Shown piece by piece: positions 11,991 to 22,119 of a stretch of 64,000 nt of DNA. The notes below the pieces were generated by a model. The model worked only from the letters and a program-made list of their open reading frames with translations, searched no databases and was not told where the DNA came from. The DNA comes from Eonycteris spelaea (lineage: Eukaryota > Chordata > Mammalia > Chiroptera > Pteropodidae). The stretch spans positions 868,001-932,000 of the forward strand of contig PUFA01000066.1 in NCBI GenBank assembly GCA_003508835.1. Direction: 5' to 3'. The stretch's first letter is position 1. Each line of letters opens with the position of its first letter. The position numbers and the translations under genes are program-made.

Positions 11991-12339
11991 ATTTTGGGGC
12001 AAGGAAGAAGCAATAGTAGCACCTTTGGTTATTCGAAAGGTTAGACAGGAATGTCAGCATGTCCTGTGGGCATTTTCTCAGCCTGGGTTGATGTCCTGAT
12101 GTTTGCTGGGTGAGCAGAGGAGGTGGGTTTTTCCTTCCCACCCCCCTTCTTTTAGTTCTTTTGCTGTCTTAGTCATTTTCTTCAACACGTGTTCATGCAG
12201 TCATCATACATTTAATGAGCACCTCCTATGTGCCAGCCAGGCCCCAGCCTGACATTTAGAGAATCTGGAGAGGTTTAAGATCCAACAACAAATTCTACTT
12301 CATTAACAACCTTTATACTCTTTTGGGTTCAAGTTTCTT

Positions 12340-12720
12340 GTGACTGTTTTTTCCTTTATTGGTTTTCCTTTGAATTATAAAAATGATTAACATGCTCATC
12401 ATAAAATTTTAAGATGACACTGAAGTATACAGAGTAAAAAGTAGATGGTCCCCCTGTTTCCTCTTCAGCAAGATCTCCTTTAATTGTTGGGTGTGGGCTC
12501 TTACAGATGGGTTTTAATATATACACAAGCCATCTTACAATTCATATAGTTTACTTTTTACAAAAATGGGATCAGACTTTGCACACCATAACTTACTATT
12601 TTCCAGTTCCATATTGTGGACATTTTTCCATGTCAACTGATCTAGATCTCATCTACCTCATTACTGATAGTGGTTTGTTTGTAGACTTAGCATAATCTTT
12701 CTTTCTCCTATGTTAGTTAT
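12340..12720 (+). repeat. Old LINE-like 3' remnant, first segment
   Basis: It contains ttataaaaatgattaacatg, ctcatcataaaattttaaga and cagagtaaaaagtagatggt. With 12960-13260 it resembles L1M-class sequence split by the hAT element at 12727-12950. Class uncertain. Confidence 0.5.
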
Positions 12721-12726
12721 CTAATA

Positions 12727-12952
12727 CAAGGATCAGCAAACTTTTACTGTAAAGAGCCAGATAGTAAATATTTATGGCTTCGCAGGCCATACAATCTCCA
12801 TTGCAACAACTCAGCTCCATCATTATAGCATGAAAGCAGCTGTAGAAATATGTAAACCAAGGGCCGTGGCTGTGTTTCAATAAAACTTTATTTCCATCTC
12901 AGGTAGTAGGCCAGATTTGGGTTTGGGTCATAGTTTGCCAACCGCTGACCTT
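12727..12952 (+). repeat. hAT-Charlie-type element, near full length
   Basis: It contains aaggatcagcaaacttttac, tgtaaagagccagatagtaa, tcaataaaactttatttcca and terminal catagtttgccaaccgctga. The two ends are inverted repeats of each other (gcaaactttt / tttgc). Confidence 0.87.
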
Positions 12953-12959
12953 TTAATCT

Positions 12960-13260
12960 TCCACATTTTTTCCATACTCATGTATTCCTAAACAGATGGA
13001 TTTAGGTTTGGGTTTTTAGGTTTGGGTTGTTTTTTTTCTTTTTGGGAGGGAGGGGTTGTTGTTCTCTTTTGTTTTGTTTGTTTTGTTTATGGGACAGGGG
13101 GAGATCACTGATCTTTTCTTAAAATAATATATTACACATGCTTAGCATCTTATTTTTCCCCTCAATAATACTCATGGAATTGCCTCCAAGACAGCTGTGT
13201 AACTCATTGTTTTCAGTGACTGCGTAAAATTCCATTGTGTGGATAGACTTGTCTGTATCG
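12960..13260 (+). repeat. Old LINE-like remnant, second segment, with T/G-rich low complexity
   Basis: It includes aaaattccattgtgtggata, a common old LINE motif, and the TTTG-rich tract at 13030-13090. Confidence 0.45.
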
Positions 13261-13334
13261 GTTAAGGAAATACTAGCTGCTGAAACAAATGAAACCTACC
13301 ATCACCGCTGATTCCTCACTCCCGTGAGGACCAG

Positions 13335-13535
13335 TCACAGCATTCCTGGGGGAAGGCTGTCCTGTGCATGGTCCACCAGGGACCCAGGCTCCCTTTATCG
13401 TGTAGCTCCGCCTCTAGTGCTTCAGAGTGGGTCCAGTCAGCAAGTAGATGTCCCCAGTTGTGACAACCAAAAATGTCCAGACATTGCCCAGTGTCTGCTG
13501 GAGGCAAACTCACCCCCATCACCACTGTAGCTACT
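13335..13535 (+). repeat. hAT-type element ('gacattgcc' family)
   Basis: It contains aaggctgtcctgtgcatggt, cagttgtgacaaccaaaaat, gtccagacattgcccagtgt and a diverged middle. Confidence 0.75.
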
Positions 13536-13999
13536 TGTCCCCCCAACACACACGCACACATGCACGCACACGTGTCACTTCAACTGTTCCCACTTTGACG
13601 TATAGAAATGTCAAAGAATGAAGGTTCTTTCGTATCCTCTCCTTCCCCCACTGTCCATTGATTGAACCTGAACCTGACCGACATCGAGGGTATCTTCTCT
13701 CTGAAAGTGTCTAAGCGTCCCATCCCATTGAAATCAGAGGGATTCAGGATGCAGAGCAGTGGTGCAGGGGAGTGTCAGAAACTGCTGGCCTTGTGTTTTT
13801 CTTTGCCTTTTGGAATCTCAAGAGGGGTTGTGTGGGAAGAGGTGCAAGCAAATAACTTTAAAAAGCCCCCCCACCAGCCACACTGCCAGATTCAGGCCAG
13901 GCTAGGAGCCTGAGCTCAGGGCAGGGGCTGTGGCATGCCCAAGTTGTGTTTTGATTGGTTTTATTTTTCTATCACCATCATCCTGGAGAATGATACAGT

Positions 14000-14192
14000 A
14001 GTATTGACTTTAGCTATTGAGCGTTTACTATGCACTTGGCATATATTTGCTCATTTCCGCCCACAGTGACCCTAAAAGTAGGTACTATTATTATCCCATG
14101 TTATAGCCAAGACAATGGAAGCTGAGAGAGACACTTTGCCCAAAGGACAAGAAGAATAGCTGGGATTTGATCTCAGGATTTTCCGTTTCCAG
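14000..14192 (-). repeat. MIR SINE, antisense
   Basis: It contains gagcgtttactatgcacttg, gtaggtactattattatccc and tgggatttgatctcagg. Confidence 0.84.
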
Positions 14193-14194
14193 AC

Positions 14195-14420
14195 AATAAT
14201 AATAAAAGCAATTAAGATTTATTGATATGTTTGCTAAGTGCCATGTGCTGTCTAGAATGCTTTACATACATTAATGTAGTTAATCCTCCCAACCACCTTA
14301 TGAACTAGACATCTTTATGATTCCCATTGATAGGTAAGGAACTGAAGCACAGAGAGGTTAAAGACCTTACCCAAGGTCACATGACTGGGCTCCATTAGTC
14401 CAGCTCTTAAGCCCTACATT
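14195..14420 (-). repeat. MIR SINE, antisense, near full length
   Basis: It contains aataataataaaagcaatta, ctttacatacattaatgtag, aactgaagcacagagaggtt and cttacccaaggtcacatgac. It lies directly after another antisense MIR. Confidence 0.88.
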
Positions 14421-14424
14421 TTAG

Positions 14425-14660
14425 TGCAGGGGTAGGCAAACTATATCTCAACGACCAATATGACCCACTGCTTGTTTTTGAAAATAACATTTTATTGAGA
14501 CACAGCAATGACCATTTATTTACATGGAGCTGCTGTAAAACTACAGTGGCAGAGTTGAGCAGTTGTAACAGAGACAGTGTGACCTACAAAGACTACAGTA
14601 TCTACATAAGCATTTTATGTTCCTTTACAGAAAGCATTTGCTAACCGTGTTCTAGGGCCT
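14425..14660 (-). repeat. hAT-Charlie-type element, antisense
   Basis: It contains gtgcaggggtaggcaaacta, ataacattttattgagacac, tggcagagttgagcagttgt and tcctttacagaaagcatttg. Confidence 0.83.
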
Positions 14661-15009
14661 TTTCTGATTACTAACCTGCCAGCCAAGCAGTGGAACCTCA
14701 TAGCCTGCTGGGTTTGGGGTATATTTGGTAGGTTTAAATCATGAGCATTTCAGCAACTACTAGAAAGCAAGCCAGCATCCTAGGAGGTGCTGCTGCAAAG
14801 TGCCCTCATAAAGTTGACGTCTCTCCATCTTTCTTGGAGGTTTGGCTTAAGGTTGGGCCAGCAACACATGTGCTGAAACCTAAGACTCTTTGCTCTCAGT
14901 TTATTTAATTCCAGAAGACAAGCAAACAAATAAACAAATATCTAAGCTACTTTAGATGATCTTAAGTGCTCTGGAGGAAATGAAACAGGTTGATTTGCTG
15001 GACCTAGAG

Positions 15010-15158
15010 GGTCTCTGTATACTCACTGGGAGTATTTTTAAATGCTGGTGTTCAAGCCTCACCCCTAGAAATGTCTGAGTCAATTGATCTGAAGTGGGTT
15101 TAGACGATGACAACAACAACAACACCACTCCCAGGGTGGTTCTAATGTCTAGAGAGGC
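15010..15158 (+). repeat. MER5-type hAT element
   Basis: It contains ttcaagcctcacccctagaa, atgtctgagtcaattgatct and gaagtgggtttagacgatga, followed by (CAA)n at 15108-15124. Confidence 0.6.
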
Positions 15159-15159
15159 C

Positions 15160-15423
15160 CTGAAGGCAGGTCACAGGTGATGGTGAGGCACCGTTCAGTG
15201 CATGGGCAGCAGCCATCCTGAGGAGATAGCCTTTGGCTAAGCCAGATGCACAAGCAGGAAGAGTGCTTTAGGTGGGGGAACAGCGTGTGCAAAGGCCCAG
15301 TGACGAGAGAGAATGTAATGCCAGGGCTTCAGCATGACCAGAACTTGGGCTGCCAAGGGGGCGGGGGGTGAGAAGAGATGAGGGCAAAGGGCTGACAGGG
15401 CCTGGGTCTGAGAGTTCTTAAAC
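15160..15423 (-). repeat. L2 LINE, antisense, left part
   Basis: The segment aagcaggaagagtgctttag, gtgggggaacagcgtgtgca and aaggcccagtgac is the L2 3' UTR reverse complement. It continues after the MER20 insertion at 15671. Confidence 0.72.
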
Positions 15424-15670
15424 CAGTATTGTTCAGAGCGCAGTTCTTAACACATCAGAGCGTCGTGAAATCAATGTAGTGGGCCACAGCCAGCACTGGG
15501 GAAAAGTTTAAAAAAAAAAAAAGAATGGAATGGGCTCATGTGTGTCGCACATGAGGTCAATGTGGTTTCTTGAAACTTTTATTTCAAGTTTTATAAAGGT
15601 GTACACTGCACTGCATTGTAAAATGTGTTTCTTACTGTGAAGTCTCAAAGATTTTGAAAGCCACTGTTTT
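15424..15670 (+). repeat. MER20 DNA transposon
   Basis: It contains cagttcttaacacatcagag, cgtcgtgaaatcaatgtagt and gggccacagccagcactggg, then an A-run, tgtgtcgcacatgaggtc, and a cttactgtgaagtctcaaag end. This follows the MER20 order. It is inserted inside an antisense L2. Confidence 0.78.
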
Positions 15671-15860
15671 TAGCTCCTGTGAAAGTTTGGAATTTAGCCC
15701 AAGAGCAATGGGGAGCCATTAAAGAGGTTTTAGCGGGGGCATGACAAGGTCAGATTTATGTTTAAAAATCTCACTCCAGGAGCGTGGAGAGCGGATTCTG
15801 GGGAGGCGGGCAGTGGAGGTTGGGAGGTACTCCAGGGCTGCTGAGGCCAGTCATCGGGGA
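15671..15860 (-). repeat. L2 LINE, antisense, right part
   Basis: gagcaatggggagccattaa, agaggttttagcgggggcat and gacaaggtcagatttatgtt continue the L2 reverse complement begun before the MER20. Confidence 0.8.
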
Positions 15861-16019
15861 GGGAGGGGGTGAGCAGGAAACCTGGGAGTCCCGTGTGCAG
15901 AGAGTCAAAAGGTTGAGTTTCAAGGTCTTCTCCTCCCGCCCTTCCTTGGAGAGCCCTGACCCTGACTTGTCACCTCTCCTGTGGCCCAAGTATTGCAGGC
16001 ACGATGGACATTGGCTTTT

Positions 16020-16240
16020 CTTTGAACAACTTCCTCTTTGCCAGATATTTGCCAAAGGCTTTCAAGTATTATTAACTGTTTTAATACCCTCACAACAACC
16101 GCAATTGGTAGGTACTGTTGTTTTTCCCATTTTACAGATGAGGCAACCGAGGCCAGAGAGGATAAGGTCACAGCTACCATCAAGTCGCGTAGCTGGGACT
16201 CCAGCCAGGCAGTATGGCTCCAGAGTCTGTGTTCTCCGGC
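16020..16240 (-). repeat. MIR SINE, antisense, near full length
   Basis: It contains caaaggctttcaagtattat, ggtaggtactgttgtttttc, ccattttacagatgaggcaa and ggcagtatggctccagagtc. Confidence 0.87.
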
Positions 16241-16261
16241 ATCTGTAGTGGTGACATGGGA

Positions 16262-16425
16262 GCCAAATGGCCTGTGTTTGAATTTCTGGGGAAATACTAG
16301 CCGAGGGTTGTCGCGAGGACTTAATAAGCAATACATTCAGCGAGTGATAATACTTAGAGCGCTCGCTTAGAGCAGGGAGTGATCAGAGCTTAGTAAATGT
16401 TAGATAAATGACAGATATCGGTGCT
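16262..16425 (+). repeat. MIR SINE with internal deletion
   Basis: It contains caaatggcctgtgtttgaat, gggttgtcgcgaggacttaa, agagcgctcgcttagagcag and tagtaaatgttagataaatg. The central core is missing. Confidence 0.72.
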
Positions 16426-16429
16426 ACTG

Positions 16430-16500
16430 CACAGTTCCCCAACTTGATATAGCAAGTAAGAAGTAGAGCTGGGGTTCAACCCCGCATAACTGGGGAACAG
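16430..16500 (-). repeat. MIR SINE fragment, antisense
   Basis: tagcaagtaagaagtagagc and tggggttcaaccccgcataa match the MIR 5' part reversed. Confidence 0.6.
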
Positions 16501-16501
16501 G

Positions 16502-16660
16502 CCGGGAACTGCCTGGGTTTGAATACCACCTCTGCCGCTCGCCCTCTGAGTTACCGGTATGCGGTACCAGTGTTAGCTCTCGGTATTCAGCGCTGCATGT
16601 CAAGTACTTAGCACCGAGCCTGTCCTCAGCAGTGACCCCTTTCTAAGTGTGAGCTGTTGG
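16502..16660 (+). repeat. MIR SINE (diverged, internal deletion)
   Basis: It contains gaactgcctgggtttgaata, ccacctctgccgctcgccct and cagcgctgcatgtcaagtac. Confidence 0.65.
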
Positions 16661-17510
16661 TCTTGCTGCTCAAGGTCAAACAGGAATATGAGCTCCAGGA
16701 CTGGGGTTTGGGCTCACAGCCACTTGCTCCTGAGCAAATAAAGCCCTGTTTAAAAGGGGCCAAGACACCAAGTTTGGTTTCTTTTCTGGCCCCTCAAATC
16801 CTTGGGCCCAAATTACAGCTTCAGGCCCAGTGGGGCCCCAGGGTCCTGGCCCATTGCAGCATCTGGAGGGGGCAGCCTCCAGGAGTGTTGGAGAGTCACA
16901 GCCCCCACAAGGCCATGCCAGTGCCTGGGCCCGGGCCCGGGCCCCCATGCCGTGTAGCTCCTGAGTCTGACCTAGTGTGCCTTCTTCCCGTCTCATCTAA
17001 GAGAACTGTTTTCCTTGGCATAGGACAGAGACAGGTGACCCCACCTGGTTGGTTCGGGCCCAGGCTTGTTCAGCCTCCCAAACACCTGGTCTTGGCCTCT
17101 TGACTTCCCGTTTGGCACAGCTTTACCCTTGTTGGCTCCTGTCCTCCATGCCATTCCCTGCCAGTTTGAGTGGCCCTTTCTAGAACATGTTTGTCTGGTC
17201 AAGGTTGACAGACTTCCCCAGCCACCATCTGTTGACTTTTGTGGGAAGCTCTGGCTGCTATGGATGGTTCTTGCAAGCCTCATCTTCTCTCTTGGGGTGT
17301 GGAGTCAACTAAGGAAATGGGGCAACCGGCCGCGGTCACAGGGTCATGTCTGAAAAGAAAGCTAGTGTCCATGCCGGCCAGGACGAGGCAAGTGAAAGAC
17401 ACATAGCCCTTGGTGAGTGTTTGGAGAACTTGAAAATGCTATATTCAAGCGAACTGTTCTTGACAACCGGGATACGGACAAGGCAAGCGCTTACAGTCTC
17501 TTAAATTTCA
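16660..17510. other. GC-rich non-repeat stretch, no gene recognised
   Basis: I see no interspersed repeat. Overlapping ORFs on both strands (largest about 148 codons) are compositionally driven and resemble no family I know. Confidence 0.45.
16927..16944. repeat. (GGGCCC)3 perfect palindrome
   Basis: Three tandem GGGCCC units form an 18-bp self-complementary sequence in a GC-rich non-repeat stretch. Confidence 0.95.
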
Positions 17511-17624
17511 TTCTTTCGTTCATTCAGTAGTGTTTATTGAGCACACGCTCTGTGCCAGGCACTGTTCTTCATGCTAGGGGTCGTTAGGGTCTCTGTTCTT
17601 GTGGAGCATATTAAGGTCTCAAGC
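17510..17624 (-). repeat. L2 LINE, antisense, left part
   Basis: It contains cattcagtagtgtttattga, gcacacgctctgtgccaggc and ctcttgtggagcatattaag. It resumes at about 17916 after a DNA-transposon insertion. Confidence 0.8.
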
Positions 17625-17915
17625 AGCACTGTCCAATAGAAATATAATTTGAGTTAGAAACGAGCCACATGTGTGATTTAAAATTTTCTAGTAGCCACAT
17701 TAAAAAAAAAAAGAAATGAGTGAAATTAATGTTAATGTTTTATTTTACCTAATATGTCAAAAATATTATTTCGATATATAATCAATATTTTTATGATTAC
17801 TAATGAATTATTTTACTTTTTTTTTGTACTAAGTCTTTGAGAACTGGATGTGTTAGGACACATCTCAGTTTGGATTAGAGCTCAAGAGCCACATGTAGCT
17901 CATGGCAACTGTATA
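17625..17915 (+). repeat. DNA transposon fossil ('agccacatgtg' family)
   Basis: It contains cactgtccaatagaaatata, ttttctagtagccacattaa, tactaagtctttgagaactg and a agccacatgtagctcatggc end. This family is widespread in mammals. I recognise it but cannot assign the subfamily. Confidence 0.75.
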
Positions 17916-18190
17916 GAGCCTAACAGGAAGGTGGGCATTACACAGCTAAATACTCAGCTAATTATTAATTACAGTGGTAATTAATGCTATGAATGCAAGC
18001 TCAGGGTACAGTGAAAACTAATCCAGTAACGCAAGGCAGTGGTGGCAGTAGTCAGGGAAGGCTTCCTGGAGGCGGTGACACTATGACATTTATGACGAAA
18101 CCTAAAGGTGAGGGAGATGGGATGAGCATCAGGGCAGAGGGAACAGCTATGCCTAGACCTCAGTGTGGCAAGCAACAGACATTCCTCTGA
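17916..18190 (-). repeat. L2 LINE, antisense, right part
   Basis: agtcagggaaggcttcctgg, aggcggtgacactatgacat and gagcatcagggcagagggaa continue the interrupted L2. Confidence 0.8.
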
Positions 18191-18194
18191 AACA

Positions 18195-18402
18195 GGGATT
18201 CTCGACTTCGGCGCCTAGGACAAAGCCAGGTGACGCTTTGTTGTGATCATTCTGTGCATTGCCGAGTGTTTAGCAGCATCCCTGACCTCTGCCCACCAGA
18301 TGCCAGTAACAACCTCCCCCAATTGTGACAAACAAAAATGTCACAGGATATTGCCACGTGACCCCTGGAAGACAAAGTCGCTCCCCACTGAGAACTCCTG
18401 CT
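18195..18402 (+). repeat. hAT-type element ('aaaaatgtc' family)
   Basis: It contains agggattctcgacttcggcg, ttagcagcatccctgacctc, attgtgacaaacaaaaatgt and ccactgagaactcctg. Confidence 0.82.
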
Positions 18403-18424
18403 CTAAAGGTATTTTACTGCCAGC

Positions 18425-18610
18425 CACCGATGCGGCTCTGTGTCCTTGTGCGACTTGTTTCATCTTTCTGGTCCTCAGCTTTCTCTGCTGTAAAAGGAGG
18501 GAGCGATATTTATTTACTTCGTCGGTTATTTTCAGTATTAAACAAGCCGGTATTTGTAAAGCGCCTAACAGCGCCGGGAGCGCAATGAGCCCTTTCTCAC
18601 TGTGAAGACT
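18425..18610 (+). repeat. MIR SINE
   Basis: It contains ttctggtcctcagctttctc, a tgctgtaaaaggagggagcg block and a taaagcgcctaacagcgccg tail. Confidence 0.68.
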
Positions 18611-18615
18611 CGGCT

Positions 18616-18655
18616 CAGGTGTCCCTCTGTCTTGTCAGGTGTCCCTCTGTCTCGT
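18616..18655 (+). repeat. 20-bp tandem duplication
   Basis: caggtgtccctctgtcttgt at 18616 is followed directly by a copy at 18636 differing at one base. Confidence 0.95.
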
Positions 18656-18764
18656 CTGTCTTCACAAACAAGACCTGCCAGCTGGATTTTCCCAGCAAGA
18701 GTGAATTCCACGATCTACAAAGAAATCGACTAGGATACTGACTCAGTCAGCGATGCCATCTGTC

Positions 18765-18850
18765 TTGTCCCCTACTAGATTCCCAGGAATCAGATCAGTG
18801 CCTGGCACATAGTAGGTGCTCTGTAGTGTCTATGGAATGAATAAGTGACT
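18765..18850 (+). repeat. L2 LINE 3' end, sense
   Basis: It contains gtgcctggcacatagtaggt, gctctgtagtgtctatggaa and tgaataag. Confidence 0.78.
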
Positions 18851-19699
18851 TATCCTTGTGAATGTCTATAAAACTATTTTTTAGATTTCCAGTAAGTTTT
18901 CTCTCATTCTTCCTTGTCTCCCTTTATATTTGTTTTTACTTTTTTTTTATCTTTTACTGTTTTTTGTGGGTTTTTTTATCTTGTTTTTACTATAGCTGTG
19001 TTTTTTCTACCCCAGAAATGACAGATCCTGAGTGTTCTTAGCACAGCTGTGGGCGGAAGCATCATCAGCCGAACTAGCCTATTTCAGGAGCCTCAAACCT
19101 AATGTTTTAGTAATCCCCATGGCCTGTTTCAGCCCCACAATGTGATCTTAGCAGAGGGGGCATGCTTACGGCTACTGAGTTCAGGCTGCATTTTGAATTT
19201 GGAAGTCCTCCCGCCCTTTTGTGTGCAAACACCATTATAATATCATTTATTATTAAATGGAGGGGAGAGGAGGATGCAGAGTATCACACATGTTCACTGA
19301 AACATAACCCTACAGTAGGAGTATGCCAGACCATCAAAGTTAGGATGTTGTCCCCACTTCTAAGCCAGGTTTAATAATATATCTCATGTTCTTCCATCGG
19401 ATCCTGATCTGAGCTCCGATGTTAAAAGAACATTAAATCAAAGAGTCTTTGATTGATATGATAAATCTGAAGCCACTAACTGTAGTTCTTTGTGAAGAAT
19501 CAGTTCTCAGGTTTTTATGGTAAGCATGATGAAGCACAGAAAAAGTATTTACTAAAACTCAGAACACAAGTACAAACTGATATTTTTCCAAGTAGTCACC
19601 AGTTCCCATTTTTCTCCTGGCCCTCCACTGTAGAAGTTAGAGTGTTCTACTGGCATAAGTGTGTATGTTTGAGGAGGGATTCTAGGCTGGGGTGAGTCT

Positions 19700-19895
19700 A
19701 AGCCCAGAAGACATTTAGTGATGTCTTGGAACATTTTGGTTGTTAAAGGTGGGGACAAGGGGTGCTACTGTTATCTAGTTAGGAGGCAGCCAGAGATGTC
19801 ACTAAATAACCTACAGTCCACAGGCCATCCACGCACAGCAAAGATTCGTCCAGCCCCAAATCTCAAGTGCCAAGGCTGAGACATCCTGAGGTAGA
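19700..19895 (-). repeat. hAT-type element ('aaaaatgtc' family), reverse orientation
   Basis: It contains agacatttagtgatgtcttg, gaacattttggttgttaaag, ggggtgctactgttatctag and attcgtccagcccc. Confidence 0.72.
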
Positions 19896-19927
19896 TAGGT
19901 CACTGTATCATTGATTAAAATATCAAA

Positions 19928-19982
19928 AAGAAAGAAGGAAGGAAGGAAGGAAGGGAGGGAGGGAGGAAGGAAGGAAGAAAAC
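19928..19982 (+). repeat. (GAAG/GGAA/GGGA)n purine tract
   Basis: An uninterrupted purine run of imperfect GGAA and GGGA units. Confidence 0.93.
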
Positions 19983-19984
19983 TT

Positions 19985-20465
19985 CACCTGTAAATAACCT
20001 GAATGTCCATAGTTGGAGAATGGCTAAATAAAATTTGGTATATCATTTCAATGGAATGCTACACAGCTATTAAAAAGAACTACCTAGTTTTCTATGTGTA
20101 CTGATGTTGGAAATTGCCCACAGCGTGTTTTTTAATGAGAATAAAAAATACACAACATAGTTTTATTAAAATAAGTTAATATCTGTTTTTGGTAATAAGG
20201 AATTTCATAGGCATGATAATGGTATTATGGCTGTGTTTTCAAATGGGTTTGGGGGTTAGAGATTTATACTGAAATACTTAAAATGGAAGTATATTATTGC
20301 TAGAATTTGTTTGCACACATTATAAAAGAAGTAGATGAGGTGGCAATGAGACTGAATTGGCCATGAGTTAATGGTTGTTGGGGCTGAGTGATGGGCATAG
20401 AGATTCATTAGATGAATATGGATATTTTTGCGTATATTCAGAATTTCCCGTAATATAAAGTTGCT
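19985..20465 (+). repeat. L1M-type LINE 3' remnant
   Basis: It contains taacctgaatgtccatagtt, ggagaatggctaaataaaat, tcaatggaatgctacacagc and tattaaaaagaac, the standard mammalian L1 ORF2 3'-end/3' UTR phrases. Confidence 0.75.
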
Positions 20466-20529
20466 ACACATACGCACACACACATAAATGCATTGAAGAA
20501 AACCTGATAGGAGCTGTTAGATGATACAC

Positions 20530-20570
20530 ATAGATAGATAGGTACAGACAGACAGACAGACAGACATAGA
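20530..20570 (+). repeat. (TAGA)n(CAGA)n microsatellite
   Basis: tagatagatagg is followed by five CAGA units. Confidence 0.9.
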
Positions 20571-20915
20571 TTTGGCTTTGTGTAACAGAGAACTGAACTC
20601 AAAGTGACATAAATAGCCTGAGAGTTTATTTCTCTTTCATATAAAAGCCCGAACTGACACATCAGCTCTCTGTGAGGTCATCAGTGCCCCAGACTGCTTC
20701 CATCTTGTTACGTCATCCTTAAAAGACCTGCCCGCTTCCTCATGGTCCAAGGTGGCACTCCCATCACATTGCATCTAGCCAAGTAAGAATGAGGAAGCGG
20801 GGGGATGTTCTTTAAACACATGACCTGCATGTTGAGTGCATCACTTTCGATTCCATCCTGACCACAGGATTTAATCACATGACCACAACCTAACTGCAAA
20901 AGAAGCTGGGAAATT
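20571..20915 (-). repeat. LTR/DNA-type interspersed repeat (family shared with 48945-49290)
   Basis: It contains gagtttatttctctttcata, gtgaggtcatcagtgcccca, ttcctcatggtccaaggtgg and atcacatgaccacaacctaa, ending ctgggaaattcattgtagt. It is a common old repeat I recognise but cannot name with certainty. Confidence 0.6.
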
Positions 20916-20989
20916 CATTGTAGTGGCTTCATGCTCTGCTAAGAATCAGGAGTTCCTTAATGATAGAAGACGGGAGAAGGGAAAGAATA

Positions 20990-21505
20990 CTCAGCATTTA
21001 TTTAACTACTGCTTATCGGCTGACTGTTTAGTGCTAATTACAGTTACTGCAATAGATGCCAAGGATGCAACAGTGAACAAAATAGAAAAAGCCCCCTCCC
21101 TCAGATAGTGAACAAATAAATATGCAGCGTATTTTAAGATAGTAATTAGACTCATAAAGACGAGTACAGCAGGATCAGGGGATGGAAAGGTGTGGTTGGA
21201 GAGATGGGGGAGTGGGTTTGATAATATGATTAGGGAAGGCATTTCTGAGGAGGTGACATTTGAGAAAACACCTAAATGGAGTGAGAGAGCGAGTCAGGAA
21301 AAGATCTGGAGAAGAGGATTTGTGGCAGAAGGAACAGCAGGTGCGAAACCATGAGATGGTTTGAGTAATGGCAAAAGGGCAGTGTCCCTGCAGGCGAGGC
21401 AGTAAGGGCAGAACTTCCAGGAGACGAGGTTGGAGGGGTGTTCGGGGCCCACAGCGTGTGGGGCCTTTGATTAGGTGTTATATTAAGCCATGTATAAGTC
21501 ATTAT
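20990..21505 (-). repeat. L2 LINE, antisense
   Basis: It contains aatagatgccaaggatgcaa, cagtgaacaaaatagaaaaa, aggcatttctgaggaggtga and catttgagaaaacacctaaa. This is the extended L2 3' UTR in reverse. Confidence 0.85.
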
Positions 21506-21594
21506 GGTCAAAGGTGTTTTTCCTAATTATTTGCGATTATTTTCAAAATGTGGAAAAACATTCCATTGATACAACGTAATGCAGTAGAATGAGA

Positions 21595-21712
21595 TTTTTG
21601 TTCCAGCTCTGCCTGTCCTTAGCTGTGGGACCTGAGGACATTTGTTTAACTAGCTGGCCTCTCAGTTTCTTCACTCGTAAGGGCGGAGAAGAGTTCCTTC
21701 TGTTATCCCGTT
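21595..21712 (+). repeat. MIR SINE fragment
   Basis: ttccagctctgcctgtcctt, agctgtgggacctgaggaca and ctctcagtttcttcactcgt. Confidence 0.7.
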
Positions 21713-21714
21713 CT

Positions 21715-21905
21715 GTTCTAAGACCTGTGTGAATACTGTCATTTCATCCTCACACCAGCCCTAGGAGGTGGGTGCCATTTTTATCCCCATTGAACAGATG
21801 AGAAAATCGAGGCAGAGAAGTCAAGCAAGATCCCATGCCACTAGTCAGTGGCAGAGCCAGGATTTGACCAAGGCACCCAGACACCTGAGGGAGCCTGCAC
21901 AGTCC
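21715..21905 (-). repeat. MIR SINE, antisense
   Basis: tcatcctcacaccagcccta, tatccccattgaacagatga, gaaaatcgaggcagagaagt and cagagccaggatttgaccaa. Confidence 0.86.
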
Positions 21906-21990
21906 CCCCACTGTGCCAGGTTTCTGCTGGCTCTACCCACTTCACAAGCTGGTTGGAAAAGTACAGCGAAGAAAGATTCGTGACAGTAAT

Positions 21991-22020
21991 TTACAAGAAT
22001 ATGTATTAATATTCTTGTAA
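21991..22020. repeat. Perfect 11-bp inverted repeat, 8-nt loop
   Basis: ttacaagaata at 21991-22001 is exactly complementary to tattcttgtaa at 22010-22020. Confidence 0.95.
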
Positions 22021-22119
22021 TATTCTTCTCTCCTTTAAATGTTTTTTTAAATTTCTAAACCCCTAATGAAATAATTGATTTGGCCCAAGAACATTAGTGA
22101 ATAAATCATTAGATCAGAG

